NCBI GenBank assembly: GCA_963700045.1
Contig: CAVOWK010000007.1
Coordinates: 115,384 to 179,383, forward strand
DNA length: 64,000 nucleotides
Direction: 5' to 3'
Source of the DNA: RPQJ01 sp963700045
GTDB taxonomy: Bacteria; Pseudomonadota; Gammaproteobacteria; Steroidobacterales; Steroidobacteraceae
Part shown: positions 1-8,806 of the stretch, in pieces
How the letters are laid out: the number at the start of each line of letters is the position of its first letter
How positions within the stretch are numbered: the stretch's first letter is position 1
Notes under the pieces: model-generated
The model's database searches: none
What the model saw: only the letters and a program-made list of their open reading frames with translations
Told to the model about the DNA's origin: nothing
Made by a program: the position numbers and the translations under genes

Positions 1-219
1 TACGCCAACCTCGACAAGGTCAACCCGGGCTCGGTGATCCTCTCCGGCGAAATGATGCTGCGCTACCTTGGATGGTTCGAGGCAGCGGACGCCATCATCG
101 CCGCGATGGACAAGAGCATCGGCCAGAAGACGGTCACTTACGATTTCGCGCGGCTCATGGCAGGCGCCACCGAGGTCAAGTGCAGCGAATTCGGCGACGT
201 GCTGATCCGCAACCTCTGA
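1..219 (+). CDS. icd: Isocitrate dehydrogenase (NADP), C-terminal end
   Basis: This is the last 72 codons of a gene cut by the left edge. The peptide (NPGSVILSGEMMLRYLGW, then AADAIIAAMDKSI, ending in EFGDVLIRNL) is the characteristic C-terminus of dimeric NADP-dependent isocitrate dehydrogenase, the TCA enzyme that turns isocitrate into 2-oxoglutarate. The catalytic part lies outside the window. It sits 43 bases upstream of aceK, whose product phosphorylates this very enzyme, so the pairing supports the call. No terminator is visible between them, so the two may be co-transcribed. Confidence 0.9.
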   Translation, partial: YANLDKVNPGSVILSGEMMLRYLGWFEAADAIIAAMDKSIGQKTVTYDFARLMAGATEVKCSEFGDVLIRNL

Positions 220-262
220 GCGGATCCGGGCCGGGCTGGGCGACGCAAGGAACGTTTCGACG

Positions 263-2014
263 ATGAACCTGTCCGTCGCACAGCCCTCCTCTCGCGACAC
301 GCTGGTCGCCGACTGCGCCCAGCTGCTGGTCGACGCGTTCGCGGACTACAACGAGGAGTTCCGCTCGATCACGCGGCGGGCGCCGCAGCGCTTCGAGGAG
401 CGCGACTGGCGTGCCAGCCAGAAAGATGCCGTGGAGCGCATCGAGCTCTACGACAAGTACGTCACGGGCAGCGTCGAACTCATGCGCCAGCGCCTGGGCG
501 AGGACGTGCACGAGCGCGCCATCTGGTCGAGCGTCAAGCGCAGGTTCGACGAGATCATCGATCCGCTGCCGGACAACGAATTCGCCAAGACGTTTTTCAG
601 CTCGGTCACGCGCAAGACCTTCGGCACGGTCGGCGTCGATCCGGCGGTCGAGTTCATCGCGCTGGACCTCGACCCGCTCGGCAACGTGCACACGCACGTC
701 GAGACCAAGATCTACGCCAACCGCGGCGACTTCGAACTGCTCGCCGAGGAGCTGCTGGCCGATTTCAGCTTCCGTACCCCGTATCGCGACTTCGAGCACA
801 GCGTCAAGATGATCGCCGACGAGGTGAAGGCCCTCGTCAACTCCGGCAAGGAGCGCCGCGCGATCGAATCGGTCGAGGTCATCAAGAAAGTCTTCTACCA
901 GATGACGCGCGCCTACCTCGTCGGCCGCATCAATGGTCGCGGCTGGACGATGCCGTTCGTGGTCTCGCTGCGCAACGGCGACAGTGGCGTGGTGGTCGAC
1001 GCGATCATGCTCGAGGAAGGCACGGTCAGCGTGCTGTTCAGCTTCACGCGCTCGTATTTCCACGTCGACCTCGCGCACGTCGGCGAAGTCGTCAAGTTCC
1101 TGAAGACGATTCTCCCGCTCAAGCGCGTCAGCGAACTGTTCACCGTGCTCGGCCGCGCCAAGCAGGGCAAGACCGAGCGCTACCGCGAGCTGTTCGGCCA
1201 CCTGCAGCAGTCGGACGACCAGTTCATCGTCGCGCCGGGCGAGCGCGGGCTGGTGATGATCTGCTTCACGCTGCAGTCGTTCGACGTCGTCTTCAAGCTG
1301 ATCCGCGACAAGTTTCCGTACCAGAAGAACATCCTGCGCGAGGACGTGCTGACCAAGTACGAGCTCGTCTTCAAGCACGATCGTGCCGGCCGCCTGGTGG
1401 ATGCGCAGGAGTTCAAGCGCATCAAGTTCCCGCGCTCGCGCTTTTCGGCGGGCCTGCTCGAGGAACTGCAGAAGGAGGCCGCGCGCACGGTGCACTTCGA
1501 GGGTGACGACGTCATCATCGATCACCTGTACATCGAGCGGCGCATGACGCCGCTCAACCTGTACCTGCGTTCGGCGTCGCGCGAGGACGCCGCGAAGGCA
1601 GTGATCGAATACGGCCAGGCCATCCGCGATCTCGCCGTCACCAACATCTTCCCGGGCGACCTGCTGCTGAAGAACTTCGGCGTAACGCGCCACGGCCGCG
1701 TGATCTTCTACGACTACGACGAGCTGTGCCTGGTCACGGATTGCCGTTTCCGCGAGATACCGCAGTCGCAGCACGAAGAGGACGACATGCGCGAGGACGC
1801 CTGGTTTTACGTCGGCGAGAGCGACGTGTTCCCCGAGACGTTCATCAACTTCCTCGGCTTCGATCCGCAACTGAAGCAGGTGTTCCTCGACGCGCATGCC
1901 GAGGTGCTCACCGCCGAATGGTGGCGCGGCATCCAGGAACGCCTGCGCGAAGGCGAGCTGCTCGAGGTCCTGCCGTACCACCGGCACCGCGTCCGGGTCT
2001 TCAGCAGCCTGTAG
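263..2014 (+). CDS. aceK: Isocitrate dehydrogenase kinase/phosphatase
   Basis: The 583-residue protein matches the usual AceK length (about 575-600) and its landmarks: an N-terminal regulatory half with SSVTRKTFGTVGV, and a C-terminal kinase-like half with the ATP-binding stretch around VAPGERGLVMICFTLQS and the catalytic/metal region NFGVTRHGRVIFYDYDE. AceK is a single-active-site enzyme that phosphorylates Icd to divert isocitrate into the glyoxylate bypass and dephosphorylates it again. An AAGGA lies just ahead of the ATG at 263. The reading frame is intact, and the position directly after icd is functionally coherent. No aceA or aceB is in view. Confidence 0.95.
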   Translation: MNLSVAQPSSRDTLVADCAQLLVDAFADYNEEFRSITRRAPQRFEERDWRASQKDAVERIELYDKYVTGSVELMRQRLGEDVHERAIWSSVKRRFDEIIDPLPDNEFAKTFFSSVTRKTFGTVGVDPAVEFIALDLDPLGNVHTHVETKIYANRGDFELLAEELLADFSFRTPYRDFEHSVKMIADEVKALVNSGKERRAIESVEVIKKVFYQMTRAYLVGRINGRGWTMPFVVSLRNGDSGVVVDAIMLEEGTVSVLFSFTRSYFHVDLAHVGEVVKFLKTILPLKRVSELFTVLGRAKQGKTERYRELFGHLQQSDDQFIVAPGERGLVMICFTLQSFDVVFKLIRDKFPYQKNILREDVLTKYELVFKHDRAGRLVDAQEFKRIKFPRSRFSAGLLEELQKEAARTVHFEGDDVIIDHLYIERRMTPLNLYLRSASREDAAKAVIEYGQAIRDLAVTNIFPGDLLLKNFGVTRHGRVIFYDYDELCLVTDCRFREIPQSQHEEDDMREDAWFYVGESDVFPETFINFLGFDPQLKQVFLDAHAEVLTAEWWRGIQERLREGELLEVLPYHRHRVRVFSSL

Positions 2015-2047
2015 CGCCGGCCTGCGCACGTACTGGACACACCAACA

Positions 2048-3539
2048 ATGAGCACCGCTCAAACCCGCGTGCCGCTGTGGCTCGTCGCCCTGCTTTGCCT
2101 CATGGCCTTCGCCTTCCAGGGCACGCGCGGGCTGTGGGAACCCGACGAAGGCCGCTACAGTTCCGGCGGCATCCAGATGGAACAGAGCGGCGACTGGCTC
2201 ATCCCGACGGTGGATGGCGAGACGCCTCATCTCACCAAGCCGCCGGTGACCTACTGGGCACTTGCCGCGAGTTTCGCGTTGCTGGGGCACGACGAATGGG
2301 CGGCGCGACTGCCAAGTGCGCTCGCGTACGTGGGTACCGGCCTGTTGCTGTTCGGGCTTGGCCGCAGGCTGTGCGCGGGAAAGCCCTGGCTGCCCAGCGT
2401 CGTGTGGGGCCTGTCATTCGCGCCGGCGATCGCAGCCAACGTCGTTTCCACCGATCCCCTGCTCGTGCTGTTCGAGACAGCCGCGATGTACGCGTTCGTC
2501 GAGGCTTGGTCACGGCAGGGTGCAGACGCGCGGCGCTGGTTCGTCTGGATGTGGCTCGCCTGGGGCCTGGCCTTCATGACGAAGGGTCCGCCCGGGCTGC
2601 TGCCGCTGCTCGCCATGACGCTGCTGCTGGCGCTGCACGACCGCGCGCGGTTGCGCATGATGTATCTGCCCACAGGGATCGTGGTTTTTCTCGTCGTTGC
2701 CTTCACCTGGTTCGGCGTCGTGGTGGCACGGCAACCCGACCGGCTGGGTTACTTTCTCGGGTACGAGGTGTACGACCGCGTCTTCACCGCGGCCCACGAC
2801 CGCAATTCGCAGTGGTACGGCGCGTTCAAGGTCTACCTGCCGGTCCTGCTGGCAGGCACGCTGCCGTGGCTGGTGTTCTCGCTGACACGCCGCCGGCGGA
2901 CCGGTGAACGCCTGCCGCACGCTCCGCAGCCGGCTGCGCGAGCGTGACCGGCACTGGTTGCTGCTGTGCTACTGGCTGCTGGTGCCGTTGGCCACCTTCT
3001 TCCTGGCTCGTTCGCGCCTGCAGCTCTACGTGCTGCCCCTGTTCGTGCCGATGGCCCTGATGATGGCGCGCCCGCTCGCGCGCTGGCGCTGGCTCGAGGG
3101 CCGCCGCGCCATCGTGGTCATCGGCCTCACCGCCCTGGCGCTGCTCGGACTCAAGGCCACGCTGGCTTACTGGCCATCCAACCGCGACTCACGCGCCATG
3201 GCCGCGCAGCTGCGTCAGCAGCTGGCGACGCATCCGGCCGACGAGATCATCTTCGTCGGCATGCGCCCCTTCTACGGGCTCAACGTCTACCTGCCGCAGC
3301 GCGTCGACGGCCTCGAGATCGACGAACGACGGTTCGACTATTCGACGCACGTGACCCGCGAGGAGTTGTGCGGCGAAATTGCCCGGCGCGAGCGTACGGT
3401 GTACCTGCTCAAGCAACGGCTTGTGCCCGATTTCGAGCGTGCCCTGGTCGACTGCGGCCTGCAGCCGGCGCGGCTGGGGTCGGTGCACGCCGACGACAAC
3501 GACCTGACTCTCATGGCACCGGGCACTGCCACGCGCTGA
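2048..3539 (+). CDS. ArnT-like glycosyltransferase (GT39/PMT fold), frameshifted
   Basis: Two overlapping frames together make one integral-membrane glycosyltransferase. The first part (2048-2947) starts with a TM helix and the family hallmark WEPDEGRYSSGG, with acidic residues in the first periplasmic loop as in ArnT/PMT enzymes, followed by HLTKPPVTYW and several TM segments. The second part (from about 2904) continues with LLCYWLLVPLATFFLARSR, further TM helices and a small soluble C-terminal domain. The frame changes between about 2,890 and 2,925 in a GC-rich stretch. Such enzymes move sugars from undecaprenyl-phosphate carriers to lipid A or proteins; the acceptor here is unknown. The frameshift may be a sequencing indel or a real lesion. 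Confidence 0.75.
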
Positions 3540-3633
3540 ACCGTTTCGGGCTACGATTGCCGGCACGGTCGGACTGCCGGCCGCCCGCCCGCTGGACCGG
3601 CCAGCGTGTTCGTTGGCCAGGGGAGGAAAACGA

Positions 3634-4617
3634 ATGAAGCCGAGGTACGGCCTGGCGAGCTTGCTCGCCGCGATGCAGCTGCTTGCGCTTGGGCCCACGG
3701 CGGCCGCGCAGGATTCCAACATCACGCAACCGATCGCGGACCTGGAGCGGCTGCTGGCCGCCGAACCGCTGGTGATCACGCAGGCCGAAATCAGTCGGCC
3801 CAAGGCCAAGGGCGACATCACGCTCAGGGCCGACGTCTCGTTCGGCGGCGCACCACCGCTGCGCGTGAAGCTGCGCAAGGCGGAACCCGGCGCCGAAGCG
3901 TTCAACAACGTGCCCCGTTACGACCTCGCCGCATACGAACTGCAGAAGCTCTTCATCGATCCAGCCGAATACGTGGTGCCGCCAACTGCGCTGCGCTTCA
4001 TTCCGCGCGCGGATTTCGCGAAGTACCAGCCCGACGTGGCGCGGACCTTCTCGTCCGCCGACCAGGTACTGGCCGTGCTGCAGTACTGGCTGAGCGACAT
4101 CGCGGTGATCGCCGACGTCTACAACCCCACCCGCTTCGGCGCCGACCCTCTGTACGCGCGCCACATCGGGCAATTGAACGTGCTCACCTACCTGATCGCA
4201 CATCGCGATTCGAACGCGGGCAATTTCCTCATCGGCAAGACCCCGACGGGAGCGCGCGTCTTCTCCATCGACCACGGCGTCGCGTTCGCCTCCGAGGACA
4301 GCGATCGCGGCGAAGCCTGGAAAGTCATTCGCGTCGACCGCCTCCCGGCCGACACGGTCGCACGACTTCGCACCATCACCGTGCCGGTGCTCGAGCAGCG
4401 CCTCGGCGTGCTGGCGCAATGGAAGCTCGAGGGCGACCGGTACGTCCCGGTCGCGCTGGGACCCAACCTCGGGGTCAACCGTGGCGTCCGGCGCGAGGGC
4501 AAGGACCTGCAGATGGGCCTGACCCGAAGCGAAATCCTGGCCGTGAACCGACTGCTCACCCGCCTGCTCGAGCGCATCGATGCGGGCGAGATCGCCGTCG
4601 TGGCCGCCCCGAACTGA
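3634..4617 (+). CDS. Exported FAM20/PI4K-type kinase-like protein
   Basis: The 327-residue protein has a signal peptide with a cleavage-like AAA-Q at residue 25. GGAGG sits 8 bases before the ATG at 3634 and decides this start. The mature part looks like the atypical kinase fold shared by FAM20C, type II PI4-kinases and HipA: a beta3-like strand with lysines (RVKLRKA, K79/K82), an alphaC-like helix (NNVPRYDLAAYELQKLF), a catalytic-loop match HRDSNAGN (H190, D192, N197) and a metal-binding VFSIDHGVAF (D213). All expected polar residues are present, so it could be active. Export would place it in the periplasm. It is followed 11 bases later by a phosphatase/kinase-like fusion. Substrate unknown; the assignment rests on motif pattern only. 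Confidence 0.6.
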   Translation: MKPRYGLASLLAAMQLLALGPTAAAQDSNITQPIADLERLLAAEPLVITQAEISRPKAKGDITLRADVSFGGAPPLRVKLRKAEPGAEAFNNVPRYDLAAYELQKLFIDPAEYVVPPTALRFIPRADFAKYQPDVARTFSSADQVLAVLQYWLSDIAVIADVYNPTRFGADPLYARHIGQLNVLTYLIAHRDSNAGNFLIGKTPTGARVFSIDHGVAFASEDSDRGEAWKVIRVDRLPADTVARLRTITVPVLEQRLGVLAQWKLEGDRYVPVALGPNLGVNRGVRREGKDLQMGLTRSEILAVNRLLTRLLERIDAGEIAVVAAPN

Positions 4618-4628
4618 GGAAAGCAGGA

Positions 4629-6510
4629 ATGACAAGGCACCGTCTGCCCGGGTTCGCGCTCGCGTCGCTGCTCGGTCTCGCTGCGATCACTGGCCTCGTC
4701 CGGCCGGCACCGGCCGTTGCGCAGGCGGCGCAGGTGCAATGGAGCGGCGTGGAGCGGGTGGTCGCGTTCGCCGACGTGCACGGCGCCTACGCCGAACTGA
4801 TCACGCTGCTGCGCGAAACCGGCATCGTCGATGCGCAGGACCGCTGGGCAGCCGGACGGTCGCACGTCGTGAGCCTGGGCGACCTGCTCGATCGCGGCGC
4901 CGATTCGCGCAAAGTCATGGACCTGCTGATGCGCTTGCAGGGCGAGGCCCAGGCGGCCGGCGGGCGGCTGCACGTCGTGCTCGGCAACCACGAGGCGATG
5001 AACGTGCTCGGCGACCTGCGCTACGTCGACCCCGGCGAATTCACCGCGTACACGGACGTCGAATCCGCGACCGAGCGCGCGGACCTGCGCAAGGCCTGGG
5101 AGGCGGCACAGGGCGCCGGGTCCGGGCCTGCATTCGACCAGAAGTTTCCGCCTGGCTATTTCGGTCACCGCGCCGCACTGTCGCCCAGGGGCACCTACGG
5201 CCAGTGGCTGCTGTCGCTGCCGGTTGCGATCGCGATCAACGACACGCTCTTCATGCACGCCGGGCCCTCCGAACGTCCTGCGCGGCATGAGCCTGCAGGA
5301 ACTCAACCTGCGCTATCGCACGGCGCTGACCGAATACCTCGGCCTCGCCGACCGGCTCGAGCAGGCCAGGCTGCTGCAGCCCGGCGATGAATTCCACGCC
5401 CGCCCGCAGCTGGCGAGGGAGCGCCTCGCGGCGATGACGACGGCCGCGGCCGCGGGCGGCGGGACGACCGATGGTGCACTCGCCGACGCGGTGCAGCGGT
5501 TCCAGGCGGCCGACGACGAGCCCCTGCTCTCCCCGGACGGCCCCAACTGGTATCGCGGCGCCGCACTGTGCAACGAGGCAGCGGAAACCGACGTGCTGCA
5601 CCCCCTGCTGCAGCAGTTCGGGGTAGCGCGACTGGTCGTTGGACACACCCCCACGCGCGACTTGCGGGCGGTCACGCGCTTCGACGGGCGGGTCGTGAAA
5701 CTCGACGCCGGCATGAACCGCGCGGCCTACAAGGGTCGTGCGGTTGCGCTCTACCTGCCGCCTGCCGGGCCACTCAGCGTGCGTTACGCGGGCGAACCGG
5801 ACGCCACGCCGTTGCAGCCGGAAGGCCTCTTCGTCGCGCCCAACGAAATCGACGATGCCAGCGTGCTGGCCGCGCTGAGCGACGGTGAGGTGACGGTTGC
5901 GGGTCCGCGCGGGCCGAACGAGCTGAACGTCTCGGTGAGTCACGCGGGCAAGCGGATTCCCGCGGTGTTCCAGGTGCGCACGGCAGACGCCGCCCGCAAG
6001 GAAGTCGCGGCCTACCGGCTCGATCGCCAACTCGGCCTCGGCATCGTGCCGGTCACGGTCGAGCGTGAGGTGCAGGGACAGCGGGGCGTGCTGCAGGGGC
6101 GTCCGCTGAAGTGGGTGACGCAGACCGAGGTGCAGCAACAGCAACTGCGCGGCGGCGGCTGGTGCAGCGCCGAGCCCCAGTTCCAGCTCGTCTATGCGTT
6201 CGACACGCTGATCGGCAACGAGGGCCGCGCGCCTGATGCGCTGCTGTTCGATTCCAGCGCCTGGTTCGTCTACGTGACGGCGCACGATCGCGCCTTCGGC
6301 TCGACGAAGTCGCTGCCCGCCTACCTCAAGGCGCGCCCGCCCTCGCCGGGTGCCGAGCTTCGGCGCCGTGCCGCGGCGCTGAACGAGGCCAATCTCGCGA
6401 CGTCGCTCGGCGAACTGGTCGATGCGAAGGGGCGCAAGGCGATACTGCAGCGCCGCGACGCGCTACTGGCGCTGCCTGCGGCGGCGAGTACCGCAGCGCA
6501 GAGTCCCTGA
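4629..6510 (+). CDS. Exported PPP-type phosphatase fused to a degenerate kinase-like domain (frameshifted)
   Basis: The protein has a signal peptide (cleavage near AVA-Q, residue 31), then a metallophosphoesterase domain with the PPP motif series ADVHG, GDLLDRG, GNHE, HAG and VVGHTPTRDL, close to Shewanella-like phosphatases. The frame shifts at about 5,262-5,275, inside the run around GGGCCCTCCG just after HAG; both halves are conserved, so I treat them as one gene. The C-terminal 220 residues repeat the layout of the preceding kinase-like protein: KEVAAYRLDRQLGLGIVPVT resembles the alphaC region, FDTLIGNEGRAPDALLF the catalytic loop and AHDRAFG the metal site. The catalytic Asp of the loop is replaced (NEGR), so this domain may bind without phosphorylating. 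Spacing and homology suggest an operon with the gene before it. Confidence 0.6.
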
Positions 6511-6564
6511 AGCAAACGCAGGCACCGTGCAGGCGCCCTGGCGCACCTCGCACGGGAGTCGGCG

Positions 6565-8221
6565 TCAGGTCGTCACGAACCGTCTGACGACGAACGTGGC
6601 GCGCGCCTCGAGCCCGTCGACGTCGCTCGCGATCACCGCGATGCGCAGTTCGTCGATCTGGACGTCGACCGGCACCGTGCCGACGAACGCCCGCTGACGC
6701 TCGTCGAACCGCACCCAGCGCGGCAGCGGCTTGCCGTCATCGCAGCAGGCGCGGAGGTTCAGCACGTCGCCGGGATCCGCGTCCCGGAACGTGGCCGGTG
6801 AGACCGGGTGCAGGAACGGCTGTCCGGGCGAAAAGACCAGGTCGGGGATGTCCTCGACGGCCTCAGGCGCCACGTTCATGACGTTTTCGAGCGCCTTGCG
6901 ACTGAAGCCGCGGCCGATCGCCACCGCAAGTGCGATCCACGCGAACGCCAGCACGAGGTTCAGCAGCGCGAAATCTGGCGCCTTCCAGTGCAGGATATTG
7001 AGCCCGACGTACACCGCCAGCGCCTGGATGAGGTCGCCGATACGCCAGAAGAAGGTGTCGATGGCGGTCTTGCCGTCGTATTTCGAGTCGCGATCGACCG
7101 GCAGGAACAGCGCCTGCCGCGTCGTGTTCATCAGGGAATAATCGATGCTGTTCTCCGCGATCTTGATCAAGCGGATCAGCGTGAAAATCGGCACAAAGCC
7201 GCCCAGGATCGGGGCCAGCGCCAGCAGTGCCATAGCCCACCGCCACGACGATCGGATGGATCAGCAGGGCACCACGCACGCCCACGAGCTGGAAGATGCG
7301 CGACACGAGGAACAACTGGATGCCGAAGCTGAACAGCGTCACCCAGAACTGGAAGTCGCCGTAGAACGCAGTGATCAGCGAACCCATGTCCAGCGCGCCA
7401 CCGCTCGCCGCGACGCGCGCCACGGCATCGACCTTGACGTAGTCGGCCAGGATGAACTCGCCCGTGGTGTTGATCCAGTTGAGCAGCACGACGAGCAGCG
7501 CGATCAGCAGCAGGTAACGGTCGCGCAGGACCAGGCCGATGCCGCCGAACAGGCGCGGCACCGGTCGGCCGTGTCCGGTCGAGATGGCGCGCGAGCCTTC
7601 GGGGACGGCAGCGCGTTCTGGCCCGGCGAGGAACAGCGTGGCGCCGAGGATGCCTGTCGCGAGGAGCATCAGCCCCATCGGCGACAGCGCCGTCACCGCG
7701 AGCTGCGTCACCTTCGCGCCGACGAGCGCGCCGAGGTTGGCCCCCAGCATGATCACGACGAACAGGCGCTGGCCGCTCTTCACGTTGAACGAATCCGCGG
7801 CGAACGCCCACATCTGCGACACGACCATCAGCCCGTAGATGCTGACCCAGACGTAGAACGGAAACGCGATCGACACGCCCTGATGCGCGAGCGTGGCGAA
7901 GAGCGGCATCGTCACCACGAAGAAGATCGTGACCGCGCGCAGCAGCCGCGCACCGTCGAGATGGCGCCGCACCCAGCCATAAAACGGGACCACGAACATC
8001 AGCACCAGCGCCGTGATCGCCACGGCGTACGAGCGGGTCTCAGCCGAGAATTTCGTCAGCATGAAGGCTTCGCGCAGCGCCTTCACGACCTGGTACGACG
8101 AGAGCAGCAGGAACCCATGCAGGAAGAACAGGAACGCGGCGCGGCCCTCCCCGGGCCGCACGCGCGTGACGAGCGACAGGAATCGTTCGAAGCGGCTGAG
8201 TTCGGCGTGGTCGGAGATCAA
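6565..8221 (-). CDS. NTT/ATP-ADP-translocase-like transporter with C-terminal Ig-like domain (frameshifted)
   Basis: The N-terminal 330 residues (8221 down to about 7232) form about ten TM helices, starting with FERFLSLVTRVRPGEGRAAF and containing SQMWAFAADSFNVKSGQRLF, as in Npt1/Npt2 nucleotide-exchanger relatives found in free-living proteobacteria. A single extra base near 7232 breaks the frame; dropping it joins VVAVGY to ALLALAPILGGF. The remainder ends with a soluble domain of about 100 residues (FSPGQPFLHPV, ADPGDVLNLRA, DERQRAFVGTVP, VIASDVDG) that looks like a cadherin/He_PIG Ig-like repeat. The start is TTG at 8221, overlapping the stop of the small gene before it (TTGA), which suggests coupling. 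Transported substrate is not known. Confidence 0.6.
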
Positions 8222-8388
8222 GCGGTCAACGCCCTCAGCGGCCGACGATGATGAACGGGGTCAAGATCGACACCGGACTCGCAGTGCTTGGCACGGGATG
8301 CGTGCTTGACGGAGTACTTGGCGCGACCGTCTCCTTCTGCTTCGTGCCATTGCCCTGCCTTGAGATTCAGCGTGTACTCCCAGGCCAT
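8218..8388 (-). CDS. Small 56-residue protein coupled to the transporter
   Basis: A short frame begins with ATG at 8388, preceded by a good AAAGGAG at 6 bases. The peptide starts MAWEYTLNLKAGQWHEAEGD and has no TM segment. Its TGA stop overlaps the TTG start of the NTT-like transporter. The same frame runs open further upstream through the lipoprotein remnant, so it could alternatively be that protein's C-terminal part. The ribosome site is the main reason to call a separate gene. No family recognised. Confidence 0.4.
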   Translation of the reverse strand: MAWEYTLNLKAGQWHEAEGDGRAKYSVKHASRAKHCESGVDLDPVHHRRPLRALTA

Positions 8389-8438
8389 CGCTTCTCCTTT
8401 CGTCGAGTCGTTCCAATCCTTGCTTCTCGTCGCCCAGC

Positions 8439-8754
8439 TCACTTCCCGGAGGGAGTGGTTGCGCTGATCGCAGAGCTGGCCGAACCTGATGCTGGAAATT
8501 CTGGTCGGATTGCCAGGCGACCTTGTTGTCGTTGGGTTGGTGGCCACTTGACGACCTCCAGGAACGACATCGCCATCGTCGGCTGGATGGCAATTTCCGT
8601 CGGGTTTAGCGGCTGATCCGGTTGAAACGCGATTCGAAATAGCGTACGACGGGGCTGACTTGGCCTGCGCCGGTTGGCCTGCACACCCGGCAAGCATGCC
8701 AACGATGCAAGTCAGCATGATTCCGATGCCAAGACGCACCAGTATCGTTTTCAT
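8439..8754 (-). pseudogene. Small lipoprotein, apparently frameshifted
   Basis: ATG at 8754 follows an AGGGGG ribosome site and encodes a clear lipoprotein signal (MKTILVRLGIGIMLTCIVG then LAGCAGQ). After about 40 residues the most protein-like sequence moves between frames: a stretch PLNPTEIAIQPTMAMSF lies in one, NDNKVAWQSDQNFQ in another, and FGQLCDQRNHSLREVSW back in the first. This pattern suggests several small indels in a gene of about 110 codons. Function unknown. It lies between the winged-helix/TPR gene and the NTT-like transporter, all on the minus strand. The end coordinate is a stop in one of the three frames and is approximate. Confidence 0.4.
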
Positions 8755-8806
8755 GTTCTCGTCCCCCTTGTTCTGCAATCGTTGCTTCTGATGGCCGATG
8801 CGAACC

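Noticed and set aside
176..2290. Long open frame on the minus strand opposite aceK (704 codons)
   Set aside because: Shadow of the GC-rich aceK codon pattern. The translation is rich in Arg/Ala/Asp/His without motifs, and aceK is certain.
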